From NCBI GenBank assembly GCA_021234155.1, contig JAJEKV010000002.1, positions 24,854,617 to 24,918,616 of the forward strand: DNA of 64,000 nt. Reading direction: 5' to 3'. Both the position numbers and the translations under genes were made by a program. This DNA comes from Isoetes taiwanensis (taxonomy: Eukaryota > Streptophyta > Lycopodiopsida > Isoetales > Isoetaceae). The notes under the pieces were generated by a model, which searched no databases, was not told the DNA's origin, and was given only the letters and a program-made list of their open reading frames with translations. Positions 45,313 through 58,205 of the stretch are shown in pieces; the first letter of the stretch is position 1, and every line of letters starts with the position of its first letter.

Positions 45313-48300
45313 GGCTTCTGTTGCTACAAGGGTCTTCGTGCGGGTTTCTTTCTCTAGGTCATTCGTCCTAGCATATGCCTCTATTGCTCCAAGCGATCTA
45401 GTATATTAAGACATTAGCTAATCCATAAAGCAATGTTTTACTAATTACAACTAGAACAGGCAAGCTAATATATAGTCCTCTAACTTTAGAAAATCAATAC
45501 ATAAAATATTCATTCAATTACTTTGTGACCCCACTGTAAATTATAATGTCCTCTCTGTTTATTATATAAAGCAACCATTTCTAATTCAATCTGTAGCATT
45601 AGTTATCTTTATGATTACAAGATTTTCTAATCTCAATTTCTAGCTAATGAATCTATCTTTCTAAGTGGTAGGTGTATTATCAATAACCTTGGTATGCTCT
45701 CAACTAAGTTGCTGCAGATTTAGTCCCTGCAAATCCTTCATATTAGTGAATTTTGCATCTAAAATCCCCTTGTTGATATGTGTTGTTAATATATAAAAAG
45801 AGTTTAAAGATGAAGAATCAATATGTTGTAATTGGGACTTATTAGAGTATATGCGTTGCATGTTTTCTAAATCGACCTTACTTTGTCTCTAGAAGCGGGA
45901 TCCTTTGACTGGCAAACCTCTAAATGACCCATGGGAATGGTGGCATATATTTTGCAACTTGCGCTAGCATCATAGCCATCAAGGTGTGGCCCTTGATATA
46001 ACATATGGTGCTTGGTCTTTTGTTATATCTAGCTTAAGTTGAATTTCGTGGTCTTACATATGTTGTCATTCTAGTTCCAAGCCCTCGTTACAGTCTATGA
46101 ACTCCATCTTCAATGATTGATTGGAAAGCCCATAAAAGCATCAATTCCTCGGACAAGTGTAATCTCCTTTACTGGTAATTGTTTATCGAAAACAATGTGA
46201 AATTTACTTAATATGCTAGAGGTGCTACAAGCGTTCCTGACAAATAAATGTGGGTATCTTTGCCTTTCGGAATGCCACCAAAATTTGATCTCGTTGCTTT
46301 TCACTCACCATGTTTAGATATTTGAATTAGTTGTCTTATTGTATAAAAGGAGAGAGAATATATATTAAAAGCAAAGCTTTTTCTTGTTGCATGTATCTAG
46401 TGAATACGCTAAAGAGATATGGCTTGCAATAACTGCTTGCCACTCAAGGTGATAAATGTAAGAGCAATGTAAATAATGTTAGGAGGTACATAAACTCTAT
46501 GAGATGCATGGCTTGCATGATGTCCTTTCAGCTATTTAAAATTTTATAAATTCATAAAGATCATGGCTTATAATTTGGAGTGTAGATTCTCTAGCCTCTG
46601 GTAGACAACCTGGAAGCTCAGACATATGAAACCGTTGAAGAAGATTCAATCAAACTTACTTGCAGTGCAAGTCTTAATACAAGTCATGGAAGTATGATTT
46701 TCACTATTTGCCAAGGTTAAGGATTTCTTAGCATTTGTGCAAGATAAAAGCGATTCATGCACTTTTTATGGACATCATTTCGGATGCTAAAAGCTGCACC
46801 ACAACTCGTAAGTTATAGGTAACTATTTTATTATATTTATCATATTGTAGATTTATAATTTAATTGAGGCCTTGAGATTATTGAACATCAAAGATAGTGA
46901 CAACCAAGAAGTGCAAATTTGTTGCATTATCATTATCGTTTTCCACGGAAGAAACATCCATGGAATTGCTAATTTTTAGAAGTTTAAGAATTTGGCCGCC
47001 CTTTGCTTTAGACATGTCCAAAATCTATTTAGCAGCTCCAAAATCTACACATCCTGAATATCTGTTTAGTTGTTTAGGTATAGACATATAGAATGTTCTC
47101 AGTTATTTAATAATCTGCAGTTTGTGAGGTAAACAAAGAATTGTAGTACAAGCTCATCTGATAATCCATTTAATCTTAAAGAGTACAAATTGAAAGTTCA
47201 TATACATCAGAATATATGGGAGACGTAGTCCGTTTATATATGTAAAAAGCAACTCCTGCATTTCACATTTTGTTCATGTCAATTACCTTAATTGCAAGGC
47301 TAGTTTTTTTACAGCATGATATGCAACTGTACTGCACATCATTTGCGCATTTGCTTGTAGAGAAAATCTCTATATGTTGAAGGAGACAAGAGTTCGACAA
47401 GAATTAACCTCTACATGTGCAAGAAGATAAAAGAAAAGAACTTTATAAAAATACCCCAATATCTTGGGGTATTTATAAAAATTCCCCTATATTATAAAAA
47501 AATATGAAATTGCCCTCCATTGTTAACAAATGCAAAAAATGGCTATTTGGGTGGGGCCCATTTCCAGCCCTTTCCTTGTTTATAAACAACTGCAAAAAAT
47601 GCGCCATTTCCAGCCCTTTCCACAATGCTACAGAATTAGTCAGTCATTCTTGTCTACCGGATCAATAGGATGCATTCACCTATAAGATTTTGCCACAAAA
47701 TTAGTTGTTTTTTGCAAAATATCTAGGTTTAGTTTAATGAAGGTGATTTTGACGCTGCAGAAAGTACTCTATATTTTTTGGAACTAGTTAAAGGCAAACA
47801 GTTTGAATCGTTAGCACATGTTAACAGTGCAGTCTACGCACATGCCATTTCATCTTACACTGAACTGAAAGTTATTAAGTCTGATAACTCTAAATACAGA
47901 GTCCAATGCAGGGAAGAAGGATGGGCATGGCATTTTTTGCATCTGCTATTGGTAGAAGTCCTAGATGTGAGGTTCATGCATTAAGTGAGCATACTTGTCA
48001 TGATATTCAATAGCTAACTAACAAGAAGCTTCCTCTAGTTGATTCGCAAGGAAGTATCATGACAAATTCATAGAACACATTATAAGCCCTCAGAATTAAT
48101 AGATGTGATAAAGGTAAGCCGTGTGTGTAACAATAACATGTACAATAGCTTACAAAGGTAAAGGAAATGGCTATAACAATTATCAATGGAGATCATTGAC
48201 GAGCATATATAAAAATACCAGCATATTGCCAAAAACTTTTGAAAAGTAATCCAAGGAGTGAGCTTTACTGAAAGAAAGTTAAGCCAGTTTGTATAGAATG

Positions 48301-48517
48301 GTTTGTGCTTATGAAGCGTGCTTGATTTGGGTTTTCTAGTTGCGAACAATTGTGGGATTGGATGCCACTTTCTTGATGGTGTAAATGTCTTGGCCATTTG
48401 AATGGGCTACAGTGTATTGATAGTACATGTGGCCTTTTTATCGATTGCATTTGTGATAATTCATAAATGGTATTTTCCTTTGTTTCACCAAATAGAAGGA
48501 GAACAAAGTTCTAGAAC

Positions 48518-49261
48518 TACGATGCAGTTAGCAGTTAGTTATCTTTGTCCTCTTGCTAGCTCTCTATTTAGCATCTTTGACGTCCCTTTCCTTTGTCATC
48601 ATCTCTCATAGCATCTCCCTTCCTTCTTCGTACGCTTTGCCCCCTCCCCCCAGGCCCTTTTCTCAATTATATAACTTGTTTGTAAACTAACATTTAGTTG
48701 GAGGCCTAGTGCCTGGTTGGAGGCCTTTGTGCCTGATTGAGGCCCTCGTGCCTGGATGGAAGCCCTCGTGCCTAGTTGGAGGCCCTCGTGCCTGGATATC
48801 CTCAGTGGCTTTTGGTTCATCTTTCTTGTGGATGTAGGGAAATAGTTGGTGAGCACATTAAATAGCTTGACATTTTGGATGAGGGTGTTGGATTCTAGGT
48901 ACAAAATGAACCCAATAGAGAATGCAATTGAAACATGTTTTGTCTTTGACAACTTCGTCGCTATAATGTATTTTTTCATCCAAAAAGGCTAGTCAGCATG
49001 AGGGTTGAGTCTATTATGATTTTGACCGTAACATTAGTTAGTGATCCCATTACTGTCAAAGTTTTTCCTCAAAAACCCGAAAGGGCGAGGTTTATTAATC
49101 CCGGCCATAATGGTTTCACTACTTGTGATCAATATGTATTTGTTTTGTTATCAAAGAGATGCCCAGAGAGAGCATTCATTCATTCATTCATTCATTCATT
49201 CATTCATTCATTCATTCATTCATTCATTCATTAGCATTCTTGTCTGTGTTTTTTCATAGTA
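48518..49261. mobile_element. Nested insertion in the plus-arm transposase (right unit)
   Basis: Counterpart of 30449-31206, bracketed by gttctagaac at 48508-48517 and 49262-49271. Its presence in both units shows that the insertion is older than the 18-kb duplication. Confidence 0.55.
49173..49232 (+). repeat. CATT microsatellite, 15 units (right unit)
   Basis: Shorter than the about 22 units at 31104-31194. It is followed by agcattcttgtctgtg, which is missing in the left unit. Confidence 0.95.
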
Positions 49262-49652
49262 GTTCTAGAACGAGAATATTGATAATTGGATGTGGTTTTT
49301 ACAACACTTATGGGATAGCATATAAGTGCTTCCAATATGAGAACAATTAATAGTGTGGCAACCTGATTGGTTTTAGCATTGTGCCACCTATGAGTTGAGC
49401 TATTACATACTTTTTGGTGAGCGGTTTAGCCACCCTACATCAAATATAGCGAATCTCTAAATTCATTTTCTACTTGAGGCAAGAGAGACCCATTATTACT
49501 TTGCTTATAGATATTTAGGCAGGCATTGATGGATTGATTTTATAGAAGGAGCAATGAAGCTAAAAAAATATGGATTTTCGCAGAAAAAGCACATTTCTCA
49601 AATTAGTGCCTGAAGAGGAGAAGCGGATAAGTGAATCGATTAATCATGTCAG

Positions 49653-49767
49653 ACAATATAGAATCTTGCCTTGTAATGGCATTGTTTTTGAGATCTTGTG
49701 TATGCACAAACTCTTGTGATGTGGTGATCTAAAGACAATGCCATTACAAGGCAAGATTCTATATTGT
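49653..49767. repeat. Centre of the transposase palindrome (right unit)
   Basis: The same 33-bp inverted arms as in the left unit, at 49653-49685 and 49735-49767. Confidence 0.9.
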
Positions 49768-51065
49768 ATGGCATGATTAACCTAATCTTATCTTCTTCAG
49801 GAAATAACTTAAGAAATGCATTTTTCCTTGCTAAAGCCTATGCTTATTTAGCTTCTTTGATCCTTCTATAACATCTATCAATCAATGCCTGTCTGATATC
49901 TATAAGCAGTGCAATAATGGAATTCTCTCTTGCCTCAAGTAGCAATGAATATAGAGATTCAACCATATTTGTTGTAAGGTGGCCAAACTGTTCACCAAGA
50001 AAGGATGCAATAGCCCAACTATTAGGTGGCACAGTTGTTAGCAATTAATAAATTGCCACACTATTAAATGTTCTCATATTTTCTATTTGTTCTTTATACT
50101 CAGGAATGGTATTGATATTAACCCTTGCTGCCTCCCCAAAGGAAATGCAAAAATTCAATGCTTGTTGCATTTTTTCTTCACAATTGTTTCAAGGTGCCCC
50201 ATACAATATACATGTGGAAGGTCAGAAAAAATAGCCGATAGCTTCTTGCAACCCTTTATCTCTATCAAACACACAAGTAAATTTGAAAGCACCGTATGCT
50301 ATCCCGTAATGCTGTAAAACCACATCCAATTATCGATATTCTCATTTTCAATTATGCCAAATGAAATCAGATAAAGACCATTGTAGCATCAATACCTGTA
50401 GCTCATATCAAAAGCCAAGATATTTACCTATTAAGAAAGTGGCATCCATTCCCACAAATGCTTTGCAACTAGAAAATCCAGTGAAGCATACTCTATAACC
50501 AAAAACACATTCTATAAAAATGGCCTTGGCTCTCTTCAATTATAGCTCTACTCTCTGGATTACTTTCCAAAAATTTTTGGCAATATTCTGGTAGCTTTCT
50601 TTATGCTCGTCGATGATCTCCATTGATAATGCTCATAGCTAGTTCATTTGCATTGTAAGCTACTGTATATGTTATTGTTACATCCACTTCCCTTCTTAAA
50701 CCATCTATCAATAGGGGCTTATAATGTGGGTGTTTCCTGAATTTGTCATGATACTTCCTCCCCCCAACTAACTAGAGGGGGCTTCTTTGTTAGTTAGTTG
50801 TTGAACACCATGACAGGTATGCTCTCCTAATGCACGAACCTCACATCTAAGACTGCCATCAATAATAGATGCAAACAAATGCTATGCAAATCGTTCTTCT
50901 TAGCATTGGACTCTATATCTAGACTTAAACTTAATAACTGTCAATTCATTGTAAGATGAAATGACATATATCCAAACTGCATTTTTTACAAACTGCTTGC
51001 CTTTAACCAATTCCATAAAATATAGAGTACTTTTTGCAGCGTCAAAATCACCTTCATTAAACTAA
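49735..51065 (-). pseudogene. Mutator-like transposase pseudogene, minus arm (right unit)
   Basis: Copy of 31683-33013 with almost the same sequence. The FLGEQFGHLTTNMVES and LIDIRQALIDRCYRRIKE blocks are read at 50044-49844. The same stops are present, so it was dead before duplication. Confidence 0.85.
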
Positions 51066-51159
51066 ACCCAGTCATTTTGCAAAAAGCAAGGAGGTTCTTT
51101 AACAAGATCTTACAGGTGAATGCGCTCAATTGACACTGTAGGCAAGAATAACTAACGGC

Positions 51160-53907
51160 AAAGATTGAAAATTATTTCATAAAAAACATTGAAAAGCAAG
51201 ATTATGGAAAGAACTTATGCATGCAGTTGAAATGACAGAAAGAATCTTCAAAACTTCTTGATATAGAATAAGAAACTCGTTTTTAGTATATTTTATGAAT
51301 AGTTCTTGTCCCTGTGGTGTTTCGTTGCATTGCTCCCAATGCACTCTGGAAAATGTTTTATTAAAATTAGTAATTGCTTAGGTCATGATGTTGGCCTCAC
51401 AATGTTTGCAACGTTACAATTAAATGATGTAATTCATATCTATGCAAATGCAATCATATACAGACTGTTCTTAAATGTTGCCAATGCAGAACTAGCACAT
51501 GGATAAAGTGATTGAATTATAGACGACATTAAATGGTCCATCAACATATTGATGTACGTCACGTTTTAGTTATAACAACATTCTTATGATTCGCAATTGT
51601 TTCTTTAATAAGTTTTTGAGAGTGTCAGTATCGTGATCTTAATGCTGAGCAAGTATTTGTGATCTCAATGTCTCTCGATTTCTAAAGTTTGTCCAGATCA
51701 TCAACTTGAGATTGGATATGTTGCATAGTTTGGTCTATATAGTCCGATTCTGATGATGTTCTAAAACATTGCTTTGTTTCATGATGTTCTAAATTCTGTC
51801 TTGATTTTGTTTCATGTTTCTTGGATCGAATTTATTTTGTGTTTTTTGATGGGGCCTAGTCCTCGGGTGCAAATTCAACAATTAGAAGTCCCGTGGGCTA
51901 AAAATTTTAGATCTTTTTGCATTAAACAAAAAGGTTTGGATTTTGCATGTCAATTAACTGAAGGTTGGAAGCTAGAATCCAGATAATCGATGGCAGATCG
52001 TTCTGCATGTCAGCGGGGCCGACAAGTGATATAACAGATTGTTTTGTATATGTCAATTTCAGGGAAGATGACAAATGGATAAGCCATTTTTATCGCAATA
52101 TTAAATCACAAAAAACCATTGACATTTTATTAAGCATTGTCTTCGTAATGGTGCTTTGTGCATGAATAGTGATTCAAGCCATTTTTGAACTTCTAACAGT
52201 AAAAAGGAACATTCTCTAAGGAAATTTTAATTAGATGGAAAAGATATCTCCATGTGGGATAATTTGATCCATGACATACTTAATCGTTGCTTATGCAAAG
52301 TTCCTTTTACCCTAGTTCATTGCCTGATTAATGTTCATTTTGGGTTGATTATTTGTTTGATTTCTGATGTCGGAAAGTCCCAATGTTCAATAACCTGAAT
52401 CCTAAGTTCCATTATGTGTTGACTTGAGCAAAAATAATTGTTTTGACATTGTCAATGAAATTGGTGAATCCCATGTTATCTATTTGAATTCCACATAACA
52501 CAATCGCACTGTTTGATATATTAATGTCACACATATGTAGATATTACAATTAAAGTGATCTTTTCCCATACACTATATGGTCTTTTCTAAATTAGATTAT
52601 GTCTAAACTCTCAAAACATTAAACCCCAAGATAAGGCAGTCTACATACAAAAATATACACATCCACACCACATATTTTCCTTAACATAAGAGGCACAAGT
52701 CTATTGCAAATTCCACATGTTGCAGATGACTTTGTAACAGTTAGTAGTAAATTAAAGTTCCTATCATGGCTAATTGCATGCAAAGATGTCCATTAAGATA
52801 TAGATCTTTATATTTGTTTAAAGTTTAGAAATAAAAGTGTGATCCAAACTTTATGCATGTGTGTGGTTGTCATGGTTGTAGGAGCCATGGAAGAGTCGGG
52901 AAGTTCACTAATTCATTTTTGGCTGGTATGACTTAGATTTAGTAATTATTTTTATGAAATCCACTCTAGATTATTACATATCTTACCTACAATTAAAATT
53001 AGTTGTCCATATGGGTCTCTTTGGTTTTTATGCAATTTCGTTTGGTAAATGGCATGCCACCTTTCTTTTTAGTATTGTCAGTTATATGAAGGTTTGGTGG
53101 TGTCACAGGGATCTTGAAGCTTTGGTGTTTTGGTGTCATACAATTTGAGAATGGTTGTGGCAATTTAGTTTACTAAATGATAATCGCCTAGTACTGTAGG
53201 AGGTATTAGGCTAGGTTGTGGGTTAAATAGTTGTGGACAATGGGTCTTCCAATGGCAACCCATTGACGCGTTAGCATATTGTTCTCTAAAATTTGTGTTC
53301 TTAAAAGGGCGCTTCATGGGCACCCTCCCTTATGTTTAGGGTGGGGTTGCCTGCTTTCGCGGACGTACCATACCCTGTGGTACCAAAAATCCATTCCCTC
53401 GCTGTCCATTCCCCCTCCCAACATGTGGCAAGTGTCGCTCGTTCGTCCAACCTGAAGCCACGGTGCCCGTGCTAGCGACCCACCCTTCGCGCACCTGAAT
53501 ACCCTGTACCGTGGCCACATGATTCAATGCTGGGGGCTGGAATTGGCGGGCTAATTCCAGCCATAATCGCCTTTAATGAGATGGATTATCAAGATTATAC
53601 AGCTTGATTGAAGCAATTGTACCATTTTTTTTTTTGACAATTTAACGTGTTTCATGCCCAACATGGCGACCCCACCCTAAAGAGTGAAACAGGACAGTAT
53701 CTTGTGGGAAAAGCGGCCTGTGTCGGATCCTCTTTGCTTTGCGTACTGCGGAAGTGGAAAACCAACCTAAAGGTCTGCATCGACGCTGCATTTGTATTTC
53801 AAAGGTAGGAAGGTACTGACTTACAGAACAGCTTATTTGGTTTCGGATCCCCATGTTTTTGTGAAATGTCTCTTGATGTCGATTGTTAATGTATATAGAT
53901 AGTAGTT
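51160..53907. other. Non-coding region upstream of mevalonate kinase (right unit)
   Basis: No gene recognised. The stretch next to 53907 should hold the mevalonate kinase promoter and 5' UTR. The part at 53280-53600 differs strongly from the left unit by small indels. Confidence 0.5.
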
Positions 53908-55962
53908 ATGGAACAAACCTATCTGGTTGACATAACCGCCAGGGCTCCTGGTAAAGTAATACTGTTCGGAGAACATGCTGTAGTTCATGGGTCAACAGCT
54001 GTGGCAGCAGCCGTTGGGCTATTTACGTTTGCTCGTGTCCGTGTGCTTCAAAATGATTCTGACGGTGAGTAGCCTTTATAGATGCAATGCATTAGATCTG
54101 GAAGAGTACAATATGATTTTTGGATGCAGCATCTGCAGCCTTGGTATTTTGAATTGATTTGAGCTGCTTATGCAGGTGCAATATGCTTAGAACTTCCAGA
54201 ATACACACTGAGTTGGTCATTATCATCCATAAAGTCAGCGTTTGGTACGGGGTTGATTGAAACAGATCCCAAATTTGTGAGGAGTTGCTCAGAGGCTTTA
54301 TTAGTGGCACTGAGTGATCTCGTCAAAGAACAACTACCAGGGAATGCCCAGACTGGAATGGCATTAGGAGTGGTGGCACTTCTGTTCCTCTACTTGTCTA
54401 TTATAGGGTGAGTTTACCATTAATTAGTTTGACATATCTGGTTGATATGTACCATATGCATGTTCCACTGATGCTAATAGTATAGGTTAGTCTCAATATT
54501 GACTAGTTATATATCATATAACGAGCTAGCCAAAATATATATCATGAGTGAGCTAGCGAAAAAACTTCCAAATAATAGAGACGTCCATGGGGATCTACTT
54601 AGTAAACAGTTTGTGGTGAGCTTGTAACATTCCAGGTTTTCTGTATAAGTTTTCAGCCAGCTAAGGTGACAGTCACGTCGGATATTCCTATGGGATCTGG
54701 TCTTGGCTCTTCTGCTTCATTTTGCGTATCCTTATCTGGAGTGATGTTGGCCAGTGCATCTCAATTGCATTTTCAGCAGTCTGTAGTCAATCCCCATGAT
54801 TGGAGCAAGGTGAATGAAGAGGGATTGGACTTGATAAACAAATGGGCTTTTGAGGGAGAGAAGATTATCCATGGCAGACCCTCTGGGATTGACAACACAG
54901 TTAGCACATTTGGTAAGGTCCAAACTTGTCCTCTAGTTGCTCCTTTTCAAAAGTTAATCCTTGAGTTGATGGTCCCTTCACTATTTTGGGAGGCAGAGAT
55001 AGAGGCTGTCATTACATGACATATGGCATATGCCATAGGCATTTCATATCCATTGGTTAGATTGAGAAATATTCTTCATTTAACACACAAGAAGGAAGTG
55101 GTAATTTAAAACTTAATTCATGATCCGTTTTCAACAGGTACCATTGTTAAATTCAAGCTTGGCTGCTTGACGCTCTTAGAGCCCAAGTTTCCGTTGAGAA
55201 TTCTTCTTACAAATACAAAGGTTGGGCGTAATACAAAATCTCTGGTTGCCAGCGTTTCAGAACTTCTTGGGAAACACCCAAGAGCAATGAAATCCATATT
55301 TGAGGCAGTCGATGTTCTGTCTGAAGAGGCTGTTACCATTTTGCAGTCTGTTCCTGAAGATCATAGCATGCAGAACCATAAAGCAGGTTTTCACCAGGAT
55401 CAGGTAGCCAATACTAATGTATGTCCACTTTAAACCACTTTTGACAGGTGAGCTATAAATTACAGGATGGATGTTTAGGTCATCAAGATAAAACGAAAGA
55501 AGAATTAATCTTAGAAGAGATTATTGCAATGAACCAAGGTCTCTTGCAAAGCATGGGTGTTAGCCACGCCTCCATTGATATTATCTGCTCTACAGCGCTC
55601 AAATATAATTTGCAGTCAAAGCTGACAGGTGCAGGAGGAGGTGGTGGTTGCGTTATCACTTTATTGCCCCAATGTATCCTTCTATTGTTCTACTTCACTT
55701 GCATCTCTGTTTCTTCCTGCAACTCATTTCCAATAATATCTAGCACCTCATTTTCTGCAGCATGTGAAAACAACAGCGGTTCCATTGTTTTATTCTCTTA
55801 GGCTTCTGCTGTTGTTTTAACTTGGTTTCAACCTGACTAACAAACTCAGATGTTACATCGGATGTTGTGGAGAAGCTAACAGCGGAACTATCATCAATGA
55901 ATTTTGACTGCTTCCAGGTGGATCTTGGGTGCCAGGGGGTTCATGTTAAGAACAATATATAG
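53908..55962 (+). CDS. MVK: Mevalonate kinase
   Basis: Cytosolic/peroxisomal GHMP kinase that phosphorylates mevalonate to 5-phosphomevalonate in the isoprenoid pathway. Six exons: 53908-54064, 54176-54407, 54650-54912, 55138-55403, 55466-55673, 55850-55962. Total CDS is 1239 nt, 412 residues, with phases 1, 2, 1, 0, 1 and GT-AG at all introns. Motif 1 ARAPGKVILFGEHAVVHGS is at 11-29 with its Lys and Glu. GHMP motif 2, PMGSGLGSSAS, is at 143-153. The catalytic Asp lies in PSGIDNTVS (D211). Motif 3, KLTGAGGGGGC, is at 358-368. LLTNTKVGRNTKSLV (240-254) and MNQGLLQSMGVSHASID are further family signatures. Arabidopsis MVK is somewhat shorter, about 378 residues; the extra length includes a linker at about 289-315. 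The glycine loop has one Gly more than the usual GAGGGGC. Introns are short (62-242 bp). Confidence 0.95.
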
Positions 55963-56359
55963 CTTAAAATTGCTATAACTTCTTCTTCGTCCTTTAGCCT
56001 CCCGAAACTGACATATGGTATTTTTGATATTCTGATTTTTGTTTAGTGTCATTTGTGGTAAAACACAATATTATGACGTCTGCCACTATGAAGAAAAAAG
56101 ATAATATAATTCAGAAATTTAGAATGCTAACAAACAAAGCTCTGCTATGAATCCAGATTTGTTCTAACAAACTGTTGGCTAAATTTCTAATGGCTCGTTC
56201 TTAAAATAAAAGATAATGGTGGTCAAAGATATGCCATGCAAATTGCTTATTTTTTACCATTTTAACAAATTCTATGTACATCTTTTGTTGAGATTGGATT
56301 GCTGGTTATGGAGTCGTGTCATTTGCAGAGGCTTAACATCGGACATTTTTTTATGTAAT

Positions 56360-56600
56360 ATAGAAGCTACGTCTATTCTTTGTGCTTAAATAAATAAATA
56401 ATAGTTGTGCTTAAATTGCTAGAGATGGATGCTACAATACAGACTGCTGTGTAAGGGACAGTTCAAGATTCTTTTATATGATAGAAGCTACGTCTATTCT
56501 TTGTGCTTAAATAAATAAATAAATAATAGTTGTGCTTAAATTGCTAGAGATGGATGCTGCAATACAGTGCGTAAGGGACAGTTCAAGATTTGCTATGTTG
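56360..56600 (+). repeat. 121-bp tandem duplication downstream of MVK
   Basis: atagaagctacgtctattct... starts at 56360 and again at 56481. Each unit includes an AAAT run and the string ttgctagagatggatgct. A degenerate version of the pair is visible in the left unit near 38240-38430. Confidence 0.8.
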
Positions 56601-57968
56601 CATGTCTTATAACGTGTTCTCTAGCATTCAACTCCAGCATTGAATGATTTCTACCTAAGAACAAAAAAATATCAGGCAAGAAGGGAAGGCTAATGGCAGA
56701 ATTATGCAAGGCCACAATATGCATGGCATATTAATGGCATATTACTAAATAATTCGACATGGAATGCCTACACCGATGGGTTGCCCCAATGATGGATTGG
56801 TTATTATTATTATTTTTTTTTCTAAAGGACGTCAGACTTTATTAATAACACTCCATCATAATACATAATACATAATACAATGCAGGGACAGGAATAAAAA
56901 ACTCAGTGGACAATCAGATCCAACTGAGTAGGGCCACCTGTCTAAGCATGACAATATAATGCAATTCACGCTATTTTCTTTTCTTCTCCTACAAAAAGAA
57001 AAATAATATATAATCATATTTATAGAAAAGTTACTTTAACCAGGTCGAACTTGCACATCCATAGAATCATTAATATCAACTTGATCTGCTCCCTGGTGTC
57101 TCAATGCCACTGAATCAGGAATATCCACTGTAACAATCGTAGCAGATATTGGAGCTACAGAGTGGACTAACGCAGATGGATTGGTTATGATAATGGTAGA
57201 GTGCTTTTCTTGCGTGCCATGCATATTACTAAATGAACAGTTGATTAGCAGTGCAAAAAAAAAAACCTAAAGGCCACCCCAAATGAAACAAGAGAGTAAC
57301 TATAAAGTCCAGAATTTTAGGAAATGGGATTTTTTGTAGCAATAATGATAACATAATGGATCATCCAGGGTTGAAAGACATCTATGCCATTGCACCTTTA
57401 AGAATTTAGTCTTGAATAACTAAAGTAAGGGTTTAGTAGCCATCCTTCGATGTGTACATATGAAGTCTTCTCCTCTTGGTGTTGCTGCTGTTGCAACTCT
57501 TTTCTGATCAGCTTTGTTTAACATTTGATGTGGGAAGTCCCCTACACCATGGACCTAGGGCTTTTATCTGATAAATCTCCAAAATAGAAGGGATATACAT
57601 ATAATGGATGCATTTTTTTAATAAAAAAAAGGTCCTTTAGGTTATTTGACCAAAGGGATTTCGAGGTGCACTCATACTAAAATGGGCTTTACCTAACACG
57701 GCTATGGAATGGGACTTCTGGCAACTACTCTAGAAGTTTTAATGCTTCAAAACCGATCAGACACCAAAGAATGGCATGCTTGGGATTCAAGATTCAAAAT
57801 CAAAGGTACGAAGAATCGTCCTGGATAAATTTGGCATTTAGGTCTTCTTGGTCAAAACCTAAATCTGAGCAATAGTATTTAGCTTTAGAAAATATATTCG
57901 GCACAAGGCATGGCAGGCTGAAATTGTACTAGAAGAAAAAATCAAAAGTCCTAAATCCCTTCTATGTT

Positions 57969-58205
57969 ATGGAGGGGGAACTTGATTCAGATGGCCGACC
58001 TTGTGGCTCCAGCTTCGAAGAAGAAGCTCTTAATGAGAAGTGGCTTGAAGAGGAATTCTTAGCCTGTTTATCTCTGTTCGATAGTATCAGATTATTCTAC
58101 AATATGGGGGACCAAAAAAAAATTGCTAATTTTGAAAGGGAGGCAAGCCATACAAAGGGTTCATCTGGAAGCAAGAAAATAAACTTTGGAGTGATATGCA
58201 TATAA
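57969..58205 (+). other. 78-codon acidic open frame, unassigned
   Basis: Translation is rich in Glu and Ser (for example SSFEEEALNEKWLEEEFLA) and looks more protein-like than most frames here. The left-unit counterpart at 39757-40038 is shifted in frame. Nearby upstream sequence also reads in fragments (KAWQAEIVLEEKIKSPKSL) if small indels are allowed. It could be a piece of a retroelement ORF1 or of a host gene. No family recognised. Confidence 0.3.

Larger units (their letters stand above)
47733..49734 (+). pseudogene. Mutator-like transposase pseudogene, plus arm (right unit)
   Basis: Second copy of 29671-31682, with the same DNA-binding block (KGKQFESLAHV, YRVQCREEGWAWH), the same frameshift after WHF and the same nested insertion. 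The early part is almost identical to the left unit; the stretch 48110-48440 has extra small indels that break the catalytic VGLDATFL region further. Not functional. Confidence 0.8.
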
